DNA of 43,445 nt from an uncultured Clostridium sp. (GCA_947574235.1 CANPIU010000011.1:1-43445), one strand, 5' to 3'. Shown: positions 29,380 through 40,365, counted from the stretch's first letter. Numbers and translations: made by a program. Notes: generated by a model not told the origin, from the sequence alone.

Positions 29380-30285
29380 ATGGTAAAAGATAAAATCTAT
29401 GGAATTACAATATCCGAAAAACAAATTAACACAAAAAAAATAGCCATATTAATCTTATTAATTATCGTAGCAATAGGTCTTATTCTAGTAGCCAGAAATA
29501 CAATAGACATGATAAAACAGCATAAAGTATACAAACAATATGAAGCACAACTAGCCACTCTTGCTAAACAAGAAGAATTGAAACAACAAGAAGAAGTAGT
29601 ACAAGAAAACACACCTCAAATGCCACAATTAACAGAGGAAGCAAGAAAAAAGATAGAAACCATTTATCAGGCAGAAAATAAAAGGGCTTTTCTAACCTTT
29701 GATGATGGACCATCAACAGTAACACCAACCATTTTAGACGTATTAAAACAAGAAAACATAAAGGCAAGTTTTTTTGTATTGGGTTCCAGGGTAAAGGCTA
29801 TGCCAGAAATGACAAAAAGAATTTATGAGGAGGGGCATTACTTAGCAAACCATGGATACTCACATTCTTATTCGGCTATTTATGCTTCGCCACAAGCGGT
29901 GCTAGACGAATTTAGTCAGTGTAATGAAGCCGTAAGAAATGCAATTGGAATGACAGAATATCATTCCCACTTATTTCGCTTTCCAGGAGGTCTACCAGGT
30001 GGAAAATATGCAGAGATTAAAAGACAAGCAAGAGAATTATTATCACAAAATGACATTGTAAACATTGATTGGAATGCCTTAACAGGGGATGCCGAAACAG
30101 CCAATCCAACTGTTGAATTCGAAATGCAAAGGATACAAGAAACGGTAAACAATAAAACTAGTGTAGTTATTTTAATGCATGATGCCCAAGCAAAAGCAGT
30201 AACTGCAGAGGCTTTGCCACAAATTATTTCTTGGCTAAGAGAAAATGGCTATGAATTTAAAAATTTTTATGAAATCATGAAATAG
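29380..30285 (+). CDS. Polysaccharide deacetylase (NodB-like), membrane anchored
   Basis: RAFLTFDDGPSTVTPTILDVLK; HGYSHSYSAIY; FRFPGG. Confidence 0.95.
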   Translation: MVKDKIYGITISEKQINTKKIAILILLIIVAIGLILVARNTIDMIKQHKVYKQYEAQLATLAKQEELKQQEEVVQENTPQMPQLTEEARKKIETIYQAENKRAFLTFDDGPSTVTPTILDVLKQENIKASFFVLGSRVKAMPEMTKRIYEEGHYLANHGYSHSYSAIYASPQAVLDEFSQCNEAVRNAIGMTEYHSHLFRFPGGLPGGKYAEIKRQARELLSQNDIVNIDWNALTGDAETANPTVEFEMQRIQETVNNKTSVVILMHDAQAKAVTAEALPQIISWLRENGYEFKNFYEIMK

Positions 30286-30299
30286 AAGGAGCGAGAACC

Positions 30300-32612
30300 T
30301 TGCCTAAGAAAATAGAGAAAAATGTAAGCATAGAAGAAAAATTAGAATATTTAGGACTAGATTTAGGAAAAATACCAACAAGCTTAAAAAAAGTAGAACC
30401 TTTAGACTTTCGAATTCCTAAATTTTATGACGAAAAACAATATCGACAATATCGCTATATTCCCATTAAAGACATACAAATTTTATTGTCGCCAACCAAT
30501 CGCTTAGACGAAATCGGGGAAAAGTATAAAAAAGCAAGTCCGTTAGCAGATTACTTAGATAGCAAAAGTGAAAAAAATATCTTAAAATATACAACCTTTC
30601 TGAATATGCTAAAAAAAGTAAAAATAGAGGAAATCGAAAGAATAGAACAAGAACAAGCTAATTTAGGAAAGCGAATTCCGTTCAAAGTCAAATTTGAAGG
30701 GAATTACTTGTGGCAAATCTACTATTCCGAAACTACTGACAAATATTTTATGCTAGTACCAACCGAAGATGCTAATTATGCGACCTTTTTCTATTTGTTA
30801 AAAAAACAATTAGAAAAAAGAAGAACAGGGAAAATCTTCGTACCAATTCGAAACGTGGGATATAGTCAAGAATATTTAAAAAAGTCACAATTTGAAGATA
30901 TCGAAAATTTCTTGTGGCTATTTACCAAAGATTGGCCATTGCTCTATGAAGTATATGACAAGAACAACGAACTGAGCATACAAATTGTAGGAGAAACCGA
31001 GGTTTATGAAAGAATAAAAAGTCCCTACCGAATTAAATTAACCAACCAAGAAGAAGCTACACAATTTTATAAACTAATAAAAGCTATGTTTATTCTGCAA
31101 ACAGAATTGCCACATTATTTTACGTTTCAAACCAATATTGGAAAAACAGGAGAAATCGAATTTTGTTTTGAGGACCAAAAAATAGAATACAGTACTATCC
31201 CAGAGTGGATAAACGAAGCATGCAAAATAGGAAAAAATAGAATACAAGAAGTAAGAGAAGTCATTAAAAATAGCAAAAGAAAACTAGAGATTTTAAAAGA
31301 AGAAGTAGCTTTGCAAGAAATCGAATATTTAGCAAAAGAAAAGCAAATTACAACTTTTTTAGAGTGTAAAAAAACTTTTTTTGGTAAATTTAAATATTAT
31401 TTTAAATATAGTAAAAAGAAAAATAAGCCAGAACAACCACTAACTCAGAATGCTGTGGAAGAAGAACTTAATGATTTAGCGAAAGTAACGGTTAAAAACG
31501 AAATTGTAAAGAGAAGAAAGAGAAAAGAAATAGGCGAAAAAGAAAATTACACGATTGAAGAATTAATTGATATCTATAAAGAATTTGAAAAGTTAGAATA
31601 TATCATCAAAAATATCATGATGGATTTGAATAGTTTGAAATTAAAAAGGAAAAACATGGCAAAGAAAATCGAAAATGCTACCTTGTTCATTGAAGAAATC
31701 GATAGCCATAAAAGAAGTATTTTTGAATTTTGGAAATACAGTAATAAAGATGCGATGGCAAGCCTTCCAGAAGGAGAAGAAGAGGAAGTCAATATCACAA
31801 GAAAGATTACCAAAGTATTTGATTATGAAGAAGATTTAGAGAAATTCGGAAAGATGATGGATAAGATACAAAGAAAAGTTTTGACAAAACAGGAGACCGA
31901 TAGTGTTTATATTACTTCTACCAATTTAATTGATATTCTAAATCGTGTCAAAAATAATGAAGTTATGCCAAAAGATATAACAGCAAGTTTGAGAGAACTT
32001 AAAAAAGAAGCTGTAGAAGAAAAAGCCTTGATGGAAAAAGATGAGTTTGACATATTTGGAGGGATGGCACAAGATAGGTCAAAGGTATCTAAAATTAAAA
32101 ATAAGAAACATAGAGAGATGCCAAAAGATAAATTTGCGATATTGGATATTAATAAAGGGGCTAAGCAAATTGGCTACAAATTAGCCTTAGAGCAAGTAAT
32201 CGAAAATGTAAAAAAAGCTTTGCAAAAAGTGACTATTTCCGAGGATTTACCAGTTTATAAAGCCATTCAAGAGGATTTATTAGACGAAAAACAAATTAAT
32301 GTATTTGATATTAATCCAGAAGCGGAAATGAGAGAAGCTATTACCCAAGGAAAATCCAAGATTAGTTTCTATAAAATCAACTTAAAACGAGGCGCCAATG
32401 CCATTAGCTTTACGAATAACATTTTTTATGACAATTTGAATAAAACACTACCAATTGGTCAAGACTTATCTACTAAAATTTTAGTAGATGTTGCTAGATT
32501 ACCAATGGATTTGAAGAAGAAAACTTCGTTTAAAATGGTTGATTTAGAAAAAGGAAATGACTTTTCAACCATAACCATCAAAACTATACGTGTTTTTGAG
32601 TATGGAGGTTAA
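30300..32612 (+). CDS. Large hypothetical protein (770 aa), no recognised domain
   Basis: Long uninterrupted ORF with TTG start after aaggagcgag; Lys/Glu-rich coiled-coil-like middle. Confidence 0.7.
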   Translation: MPKKIEKNVSIEEKLEYLGLDLGKIPTSLKKVEPLDFRIPKFYDEKQYRQYRYIPIKDIQILLSPTNRLDEIGEKYKKASPLADYLDSKSEKNILKYTTFLNMLKKVKIEEIERIEQEQANLGKRIPFKVKFEGNYLWQIYYSETTDKYFMLVPTEDANYATFFYLLKKQLEKRRTGKIFVPIRNVGYSQEYLKKSQFEDIENFLWLFTKDWPLLYEVYDKNNELSIQIVGETEVYERIKSPYRIKLTNQEEATQFYKLIKAMFILQTELPHYFTFQTNIGKTGEIEFCFEDQKIEYSTIPEWINEACKIGKNRIQEVREVIKNSKRKLEILKEEVALQEIEYLAKEKQITTFLECKKTFFGKFKYYFKYSKKKNKPEQPLTQNAVEEELNDLAKVTVKNEIVKRRKRKEIGEKENYTIEELIDIYKEFEKLEYIIKNIMMDLNSLKLKRKNMAKKIENATLFIEEIDSHKRSIFEFWKYSNKDAMASLPEGEEEEVNITRKITKVFDYEEDLEKFGKMMDKIQRKVLTKQETDSVYITSTNLIDILNRVKNNEVMPKDITASLRELKKEAVEEKALMEKDEFDIFGGMAQDRSKVSKIKNKKHREMPKDKFAILDINKGAKQIGYKLALEQVIENVKKALQKVTISEDLPVYKAIQEDLLDEKQINVFDINPEAEMREAITQGKSKISFYKINLKRGANAISFTNNIFYDNLNKTLPIGQDLSTKILVDVARLPMDLKKKTSFKMVDLEKGNDFSTITIKTIRVFEYGG

Positions 32613-32672
32613 TCAAAATAACAAAAAAATCTCTTTTGCATATAGTAATGGTATGTAAAGGAGGTTTTTTGT

Positions 32673-33923
32673 GTGAAAACAGGAAAACGATTTATCATCC
32701 TATTTATGATTTTAACATTTTTAGTATTTGCAGACATAAACATTACTTATGCCTTAACACCAAGTAGTGACCCAAGATATGAAGGGATTGACGTAAGTAA
32801 CTGGCAAGGGTACATAGATTATAGGCAAGTTAAAGAAAGTGGAATTGAAGTAGTTTATATTAAATCTAGCCAAGGAAGCAATATTAAAGATGCCTATTTT
32901 GACATTAATTATGAAAAGGCAAAAGCAAATGGACTAAAAGTAGGATTTTATCATTTCTTGACAGCAACCAATACGGAGGAAGCAGAGCAAGAAGCTAGAT
33001 TTTTTGCTTCTGTCATTGCTGGTAAACAACCAGACTGTAAATTAGTAATGGACTATGAAGTGTTTGGTGGGGTAAGTATCGAAGCATCCAATAACATTGC
33101 ACAAGTCTTTTTAGAAACGGTTAAGAGGCTAACCAATAAAGAAGTTATTGTATATAGTGACTTGTCAAATGCTAGGGACCGATTTGGAAGTCAGATTGCA
33201 GACAACTATGAATTATGGATTGCTTATTATGGAGATTATAACAACTTAAGAAATATTGAAACAAGATGGCAAAGATGGATTGGGGTGCAATATACGGATA
33301 GAGGCTATGTACCAGGAATACGAGGAAATGTAGACAGAGATTTATATACCGAAAACATTTTTTTATCCGACACCAGTGAAGTGCCAAACAACGAAAATCC
33401 AAATGGCACTATCAACACAGAAACAATCAGCTATACCGTACAAAGTGGAGACACTTTATCTAGTATTGCTAGCCGATATGGAACCACAGTACAAGAATTA
33501 GTAGATATGAATGGCTTAAGCAATCCAAATTTAATTTACCCAGGAGAAGTATTAAGAATTGCAACGAATTCTACTGTACATGGTTCAGAAACACGAGGAA
33601 CCGGAAGTATTATTTATACTGTACAACGAGGAAACACCTTATCACAAATTGCAAGTACATATGGTGTTAGCGTTAGTCACATAGTAGAAATTAATAACAT
33701 AGCCAATCCGAACTTAATCTATCCAGGTCAAAAACTAAGAATTACAGAAAGTACAAATACCAACTTAAATCCGGTTATCCAAAACAATTTCTATACCGTA
33801 CAAACAGGAGATACCTTATCCGGAATTGCCAGAAGATATGGCATTTCTACCCAATATTTGGTTCGTCTAAATGGAATCAGAAATCCGAACTTAATTTACC
33901 CAGGCCAAATGCTTAAGGTCTAA
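32673..33923 (+). CDS. GH25 family lysozyme with three LysM repeats
   Basis: [17 protein letters not shown]...GLKVGFYHF...MDYEV; three Y-TVQ-GDTLSxIAxRYG repeats. Confidence 0.95.
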   Translation: MKTGKRFIILFMILTFLVFADINITYALTPSSDPRYEGIDVSNWQGYIDYRQVKESGIEVVYIKSSQGSNIKDAYFDINYEKAKANGLKVGFYHFLTATNTEEAEQEARFFASVIAGKQPDCKLVMDYEVFGGVSIEASNNIAQVFLETVKRLTNKEVIVYSDLSNARDRFGSQIADNYELWIAYYGDYNNLRNIETRWQRWIGVQYTDRGYVPGIRGNVDRDLYTENIFLSDTSEVPNNENPNGTINTETISYTVQSGDTLSSIASRYGTTVQELVDMNGLSNPNLIYPGEVLRIATNSTVHGSETRGTGSIIYTVQRGNTLSQIASTYGVSVSHIVEINNIANPNLIYPGQKLRITESTNTNLNPVIQNNFYTVQTGDTLSGIARRYGISTQYLVRLNGIRNPNLIYPGQMLKV

Positions 33924-34033
33924 ATTGTCCCCATTGGTTCCGGGTTTGATTGGGGAAGTTTCAAATTTTTCTTGAAAATACAAAAAATAAATGATACAAT
34001 AGCGACATAAAAGAGAGAAAGGGATGTTAAAAA

Positions 34034-34519
34034 TGACGTATTTAAAAGAAACAAGGATAAAGTAAAGCAAAGATTAGAAAAAAAGGGGAAAAGGTAGCAG
34101 AGATTAGTAAAGAGACAGGTGTTAGTAGTTCAACTATTTATAAATGGAAAAAAGAAAATAAAGAAAAAGAACAACAACCAGAAGAAGTGAAAAATAAAAT
34201 AGAAGAAAAAAATGACTTTAAGGAGAGCATGAAAGTAGAAGTAAGTCCAGAACCAGTTGTTACTATAATGGAGAATAAAGAAAAAGAGGCAGGCCATTTT
34301 CATGGAATTATTAAATATTTAGAGGACAAGAGACGTTCTATCTATGTTAATATGCAATCAAGTAATTATAAAGTACAAGCAAAAGGAATTTCACAATGGG
34401 ATAAGATGGAGGCATTAATAGGAAAGGTAAATGAAAATAGAGATAATAAAGAGTATTTAAATCAATTACATGAGAAAATTTTACATTTGCAAGAATTAGA
34501 AAATGGGATGGATAGATAA
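34034..34519 (+). pseudogene. Small HTH protein gene with 5' frame disruptions (intact part from about 34187)
   Basis: HTH-like VAEISKETGVSSSTIYKWKKENKEK is in frame with ORF 34187-34519, but upstream MTYLKE.../NKDKVKQRLEKKG lie in different frames. Confidence 0.5.
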
Positions 34520-34645
34520 GTTGCAAGTAAGAATTTTATTAAAAATATAGACAAAAAAAAAAATATGTGCTAAGATAATAAAGTACATATTTTTATTTGT
34601 CATATATAATTTATCAATGAAATCGATAATTTTAAATTAATACAT

Positions 34646-34728
34646 GCCGATGTGGCGGAATTGGTAGACGCACTGGATTCAAAATCCAGCGGGAAACCAT
34701 GTGGGTTCGAGTCCCACCATCGGTACCA
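34646..34728 (+). tRNA. tRNA-Leu(CAA)
   Basis: gccgatg/catcggt acceptor, anticodon arm ctgga-TTCAAAA-tccag, long variable arm, encoded CCA. Confidence 0.92.
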
Positions 34729-35047
34729 ACGACGTATCTGTTCGAACTAACAGAGCAGATAGATAAAATATCATTCTGAAAAGGATGGTATTTTTTTATT
34801 GCAAAAATGTCATCCCTTTTCAGTAGGTGTAAAATCATTAAAATTCATTGAAGAAGATATTAAATAACAAATGAAAATAAATTTTATTGCCTCGCAGAGC
34901 ACCTATGTTATGATAGTACGTCATAACATATAGGGGGTTAGGAACTGTGACAATGTCAAAGTCCCATGCTACGAATACATTTAATAAATATTCTTAAAAC
35001 TACAAAAGTAAATTGTACTATATTTATAAAATAAAAAGAAAAATTTA

Positions 35048-35076
35048 TTGACTTTTACAAACAATTGTTTTATAAT
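35048..35076 (+). promoter_or_regulatory. Sigma-A-type promoter of dinD copy 2, with a 12-bp palindrome in the spacer
   Basis: ttgact-17 bp-tataat; spacer contains aaacaattgttt. Confidence 0.75.
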
Positions 35077-35111
35077 GCTAAGAGAAGTAAATAATTAATT
35101 ATGAAACGGAG

Positions 35112-35946
35112 ATGATACTATTGAAGGAAATAGATAAAAATAATAAATCATTTGAAGATATTAAACATATTGATGAAAATGGCATTGAATTTTGGTATGC
35201 TAGAGAACTTATGCCTATTCTACAATACTCAAAATGGGAAAATTTTAAAAAAGTAATTGAAAAAGCAATGATTGCTTGTGAAAATAGCGGAATTTCAGCA
35301 AAGGATTGCTTTCCTGACGTCAGGAAGCCAATAATTTCTGGAAAAGGAAAAGAAGAACTTATAGAAGATTATAAATTAAATCGTTATGCTTGTTATTTAA
35401 TAGCACAAAATGGAGATAGCAGAAAAAAGGTAATTGCCCTTGCTCAAACATATTTTGCAGTTCAAACTAGAAAACAAGAAATTACTGAAAAAGAATATAG
35501 TTCATTGACAGAAGATGAAAAGAGATTTTACCAAAGAAACTTAACAAAAAAAGGTAATTATTCACTTAATCAAACAGCTAAAAATGCAGGAGTTAAGAAT
35601 TTTGATAAATTTCATAATGCTGGGTATAAAGGTTTATACAATGGGGAAACGGCTGATGATATTGCCAAAAGAAAAGGATTAAGATATAGAGAAGATATTT
35701 TAGATAATATGGGAAGTGAAGAACTTGCAGCTAATTTATTTCGCATAACGCAAACAGAATCAAGATTAAAAAGAGATAAAGTTAATACTGAAAAGAAAGC
35801 TTGCGATACTCATAATAAAATTGGAAAAATAGTTAGAAAAGCAATAAAAGAAGCAGGACGGAGTTATGCCAGAAGAGTTATCAACACCTCAAAAGAGTTT
35901 AAAACAATTAGAAAAAGAAAATAGGAGAAGTTTAAAAAATAAATAA
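35112..35946 (+). CDS. dinD: DinD paralogue, copy 2, read with a +1 frameshift at CGG 35859-35861 (start 35112 ATG or 35121 TTG)
   Basis: Paralogous to ORF 8123-8950; after +1 shift the C-terminus reads GGVMPEELSTPQKSLKQLEKENRR versus GGTMPEDLPTPKKSLKQLEKETKK in copy 1. Confidence 0.9.
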
Positions 35947-36087
35947 CATTTATCACTGATTTTGAAACAGATAATAGAGTGCTTTTGTGCAAGATATTTC
36001 TCACTAAGGCGACAAAATATCGAAAAACGATAAAAAAATATTGACAAACAAAAACAAAAGAGATACAATATCTTCATAATAAAAATT

Positions 36088-36570
36088 ATGGAGGTATTTT
36101 TTATGCAAATAACGGGAAAAAAAGGAATAGGAAATATTCTAAGAATAATGCTACAAATAGCATTTTATGGAGGAATTATCCTCTTAGCAATCCTACCATT
36201 TATTTTACAAGCATTTGGAACACACTTAAATGCCAGTATGTTTATCATTTATCCAAATGGGCTAGTATTACTAATTATTGTTAGGCAATTCATAAAATTA
36301 TTTGACTCCTTAAAAAACAATGTACCATTTAGTAGAGAAAATGTTACTATATTAAGGAACACAGGAAAAGTAGCTTTAATTGAAAGTCTTTTGTGGTTAT
36401 TGGATTTATTAATTGAAATGATACTAGTAAAATCATATGATATCTTAGTTATTTTGGTTGTGTGTTTCCTAAGTATTCTGTTTTTAGGTGTTTCCATAGC
36501 CCTATACGTATTAGCAGAACTTTTTAAAGAAGCTACACAATATAAAAAAGAAAATGAATTAACCATTTAG
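36088..36570 (+). CDS. DUF2975-type membrane protein
   Basis: Four hydrophobic segments; KLFDSLKNNVPFSRENVTILRNTGKVALIESLLWLL; paired with small XRE regulator. Confidence 0.75.
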   Translation: MEVFFMQITGKKGIGNILRIMLQIAFYGGIILLAILPFILQAFGTHLNASMFIIYPNGLVLLIIVRQFIKLFDSLKNNVPFSRENVTILRNTGKVALIESLLWLLDLLIEMILVKSYDILVILVVCFLSILFLGVSIALYVLAELFKEATQYKKENELTI

Positions 36571-36584
36571 CAAGGAGAAGAAAA

Positions 36585-36791
36585 ATGATAATCGTAAATT
36601 TAGATGTTATGATGGCAAGAAGAAAAATCAGTTCTTTTGAATTAGCCGACAAAATTGGCATTACACCAGCCAATTTATCTATTTTAAAAACTAACAAAGG
36701 AAAAGCCATAAGATTTTCGACCTTAGATAAAATTTGTGAAATTTTAAAATGTACGCCAGGAGACATTTTAGAATATAAGGAAGGGGATTAA
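36585..36791 (+). CDS. Small XRE/Cro-type HTH regulator
   Basis: MARRKISSFELADKIGITPANLSILKTNKGKAIRFSTLDKICEILKCTPGDILEY. Confidence 0.93.
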   Translation: MIIVNLDVMMARRKISSFELADKIGITPANLSILKTNKGKAIRFSTLDKICEILKCTPGDILEYKEGD

Positions 36792-36795
36792 AAAA

Positions 36796-38233
36796 ATGAT
36801 AGCCATTATAATAGCAGCCATTATTTTTAGTATATGGGGTGTAACCTTATTTTTGGGAAAAGAGATAGGTTTATCAATGTTTTTGTTTGTGTTGCCTATC
36901 ACATATTTTCTATTGGATTTAATCAGCAAAAATCAAAAACTAAAAAATAAAAAAGCCAAATTATTAATTCTTCCAATTTTATTACTATCCTTAACTTATG
37001 TGTTATTTGACAATCCATTTTTCAATCGTATTAATATTGTTGTTATTCCTATTTTAGTCGTCATCATGGTAATTGCTTCTAGGAACGAAAATACCAATAA
37101 GGGATGGAATTGGATAAATGAAATCATAGAAATGATTTTTGAACCCTTAAGCTTTATCGGAGAAATTTTTGAAAAAATAAGACAGTTGATAGAAAATAAA
37201 CTAAAAATTACTAGGGCTAACAAAAGAGGAACAAGCTTTAAAAAGGTAATAAAAGCAGTCTTAATAACGTTTCCCATTGCTTTGGTAATTCTAGGTCTTT
37301 TGGTTTCAGCAGATGAAGTATTTGGTAATATGTTTATGCGGTTTTGTACTTGATTTGATGAGATTAGTGGGAAAAATAAAAATAGCTAATATTGTGATAA
37401 GGTTAATATTAATGGTATGCACTTTTGTGTATTTCTTGTGTTTCTTTGATTTTATTATTAGTAGATATGAAAAGCACGAGGCGACTACGAAAAGTAAAGA
37501 AGCCCAAAAAGATAGTTTCACTATTAAAATGATACTAGGGGTACTAAACGTTATTTATTTTGTATTTTGTATCATACAAATAAAATCATTTTTTATGGAA
37601 GACTCATCTATCCATTATGCTCATTATGCAAGACAGGGATTTTTCCAACTAATGATAGTGTCAGTGATTAATCTAGTGACAATTTTAATTGCTAAAAAGC
37701 AAGATAAGAAAAGTAAATATATTCAAGCTATGAGTATTGTTATGATTGCTTTTACCTTTATCTTATTACTTTCAGCAGCAGTTCGTATGTATTTTTATGA
37801 AAGTGCTTATGGTTATACACTTTTGAGATTGCTAGTTTACTGTGTGCTATTGACAGAAGGGATATTGCTAATACCAACGATTCTTTCTATTTTGAATAGA
37901 AAAATTAACTTGCCAAAAGTGTATTTTTGCATTATGATTGTAATTTATGTAGGGATGAATTTTGCTAATTTTAACTATGTGATTGCCAAAAGAAATGTTG
38001 AACGATATGCTATTACTGGAAAAATCGATTTAAGCTACTTAAAATATGAAACAGGTGCAGATGGAATAGAGCCAATACTTAGTATTTTGGATTTGGAAAA
38101 CGGGGAACAAGAAGTAAAAGATGAAGTAAGAGAATATGCAAACAAGCTATATAAAAAGCTTAGCGAAGAAAAGGTAGACTTTAGAGATTTTAATCTTTCA
38201 AAGTGGAGAGCCAAAAAGTTGTGTGATTTTTAA
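36796..38233 (+). CDS. DUF4173-like (DUF4153 superfamily) membrane protein, read with a +1 frameshift at CGG 37339-37341
   Basis: Frame 0 ends SADEVFGNMFM; +1 frame continues GFVLDLMRLVGKIKIANIVIRL...; C-terminal DLSYLKYETGADGIEPILSIL...DFRDFNLSKWRAKK. Confidence 0.85.
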
Positions 38234-38326
38234 AGCATCGCTAAAAATGTGAAAAACTCTTGACTTTTTGGAAAATTTATCGCATAATTTAAAAGAAAAA
38301 TACCAAAATATTAAAAGGAAAGGAAT

Positions 38327-38875
38327 GTGATAAAAATGGAATTAAAAGGAAGTAAAACAGAGCAAAATTTGATGGAGGCTTTTGCTGGAGAATCACAAGC
38401 AAGAAATAAATATACTTATTTTGCTAGCAAAGCTAAAAAAGAAGGATATGAACAAATTGCAGCGATTTTTCAAGAAACAGCTGATAATGAAAAAGAACAT
38501 GCTAAAATCTGGTTCAAATTATTACAAGGAGGAGAAATTAAGGGAACAGCAGAAAATTTGAAGGCAGCAGCAGAAGGGGAAAACTATGAGTGGACAGATA
38601 TGTATGACAGGATGGCAAGAGAAGCAAAAGAAGAAGGATTTGACCATATTGCCTTTTTATTTGCAGAAGTAGCAAAAATAGAGAAGGAGCATGAAGAAAG
38701 ATATAAAAAGTTGTTAGAAAATGTGGAAGATGGATTAGTATTCAGCCGTGATGGAGATAAAATTTGGAAGTGTAGAAATTGTGGTCATATTGTAATTGGA
38801 AAACAAGCACCAGAGATTTGCCCAGTATGCGCTCATCCAAAGGCTTATTTTGAGATAAAAGCAGAGAATTATTAA
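38327..38875 (+). CDS. Rubrerythrin (start probably ATG 38336)
   Basis: [44 protein letters not shown]-terminal KCRNCGH...CPVCAHP rubredoxin domain. Confidence 0.96.
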   Translation: MIKMELKGSKTEQNLMEAFAGESQARNKYTYFASKAKKEGYEQIAAIFQETADNEKEHAKIWFKLLQGGEIKGTAENLKAAAEGENYEWTDMYDRMAREAKEEGFDHIAFLFAEVAKIEKEHEERYKKLLENVEDGLVFSRDGDKIWKCRNCGHIVIGKQAPEICPVCAHPKAYFEIKAENY

Positions 38876-38981
38876 TAAATAAGAAATGTGAAACAAATTC
38901 AAAAAAACATAGAAATTTGCTTCACATTTTTTGTATTTGTGATATAATAATACGACAAACAGGAGAGAAAAGGAGAAAACC

Positions 38982-39731
38982 ATGCCAAAATTTTTTGTGG
39001 AAAATGAAGCAATACAAAATCAACAGATAGAAATAAAAGGAAATGACGTAAACCATATTAAAAATGTACTAAGAAAAAAGCTAGCAGATGAAATCGTCAT
39101 ATGTAATACCGATACCGCTAAAGATTATCTATGTAAAATTACAAAAATAGAAGAAAATGTTATCCTAACAAATATCATAGAAGAATTAGAAAGTAATACA
39201 GAAGCCAAAGTAGAAGTAAGTATCTTTCAAGGTTTACCCAAAGCCGATAAAATGGAGCTTGTTATCCAAAAGGCAGTAGAGCTAGGTGTGCATGATATTA
39301 ACCCTGTCGAAATGAAACGTTGTGTTGTCAAATTAAATGATAAAGAGAAAAGAAAAAAACAAGAAAGATGGCAAAAAATAGCAGAAGTAGCAGCCAAACA
39401 AAGTGGTAGAAATCAAATTCCTCCAATAAATGATATCATTTCGATTAAAAATATTTGTCATTTAGGTCAAAAATATGATATAGTATTGGTAGCCTATGAA
39501 AAGGAAGAACAAAATAAACTAAGATATGAATTAGAAAAATTAAAAGTAATGGAAAAGAACCATCATTTAAAAATTGCTATTATAATTGGTCCAGAAGGTG
39601 GAATAGATGATACAGAAATAAAACTTTTAAAAGAAAATAGAGCAAAAGTCATCACCTTAGGTAAGCGAATTTTAAGAACCGAAACAGTAGCCTTGCAGAT
39701 GCTTAGTGTTATTATGTATGAGTTTGAATAA
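38982..39731 (+). CDS. rsmE: 16S rRNA m3U1498 methyltransferase
   Basis: KADKMELVIQKAVELGVHDINPVEMKRCVV; IIGPEGGIDDTEIKLLKENRAKVITLGKRILRTETVALQML. Confidence 0.95.
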   Translation: MPKFFVENEAIQNQQIEIKGNDVNHIKNVLRKKLADEIVICNTDTAKDYLCKITKIEENVILTNIIEELESNTEAKVEVSIFQGLPKADKMELVIQKAVELGVHDINPVEMKRCVVKLNDKEKRKKQERWQKIAEVAAKQSGRNQIPPINDIISIKNICHLGQKYDIVLVAYEKEEQNKLRYELEKLKVMEKNHHLKIAIIIGPEGGIDDTEIKLLKENRAKVITLGKRILRTETVALQMLSVIMYEFE

Positions 39732-39747
39732 AGGAGATTGAAAAATA

Positions 39748-40365
39748 ATGGTAACAGATTTAGTAGAAAAAGAAAAAAAGGGGAATAAGAAAAAAATCCC
39801 CAAAGAAATATCACAAGAAATTTTAAAGAAAATAGTTAACAATATCCTAAGAGCCATAGGAATTATGTTCTATTTTTTAATACTAAATCTTGCCCAATCT
39901 GCCATGAAGCAAGAAAGATTAGTAGGAGATATCGAAGTATTTGCAGGAGCTTTTTTAGTAGTTGGGATTTACTTTTTAGAAAGAGCCTATAAAAAAGATA
40001 GTGGAAGTATTGCCATAACAGGAATTGAATTTTTAGTTTTATCCTTACACAGTTTATCAATAATGCATGTGATAGCTAGATTTAACTATGATTTTAGATT
40101 TTATTTACTAACCTCTTCTTATGTTTTTTCTATTTATTATGTGTTAAAAGCAATCCTACTATATACCAAAGAAAAAAGAGCTTATTTAAAGAGTTTAAGT
40201 GATATTTCAGAAATTGTTAAAAAAGAGGAACCAATCAAAAAAGAAGCAAGAAAAAGAAATGAAGAAACAGAAGAAATAGAAGGACAAGAGAATAGGGAAC
40301 AAACAAAAGAGGTAGAAAAAAACCAGAAACACAAAAAATCCAAAAAAAGAGGGAAAAGAAAATGA
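39748..40365 (+). CDS. Hypothetical membrane protein with charged C-terminal tail
   Basis: Several TM segments then a Lys/Glu-rich tail. Confidence 0.65.
   Translation: MVTDLVEKEKKGNKKKIPKEISQEILKKIVNNILRAIGIMFYFLILNLAQSAMKQERLVGDIEVFAGAFLVVGIYFLERAYKKDSGSIAITGIEFLVLSLHSLSIMHVIARFNYDFRFYLLTSSYVFSIYYVLKAILLYTKEKRAYLKSLSDISEIVKKEEPIKKEARKRNEETEEIEGQENREQTKEVEKNQKHKKSKKRGKRK

Noticed and set aside
33420-33920. Repeated DNA segments in 33420-33920
   Set aside because: They encode three LysM domains; protein-level repeats, not a CRISPR or mobile repeat.
34632-34838. Minus-strand ORF of 68 aa (MILHLLKRDDIFAIKKYH...)
   Set aside because: It overlaps the tRNA-Leu gene; spurious.
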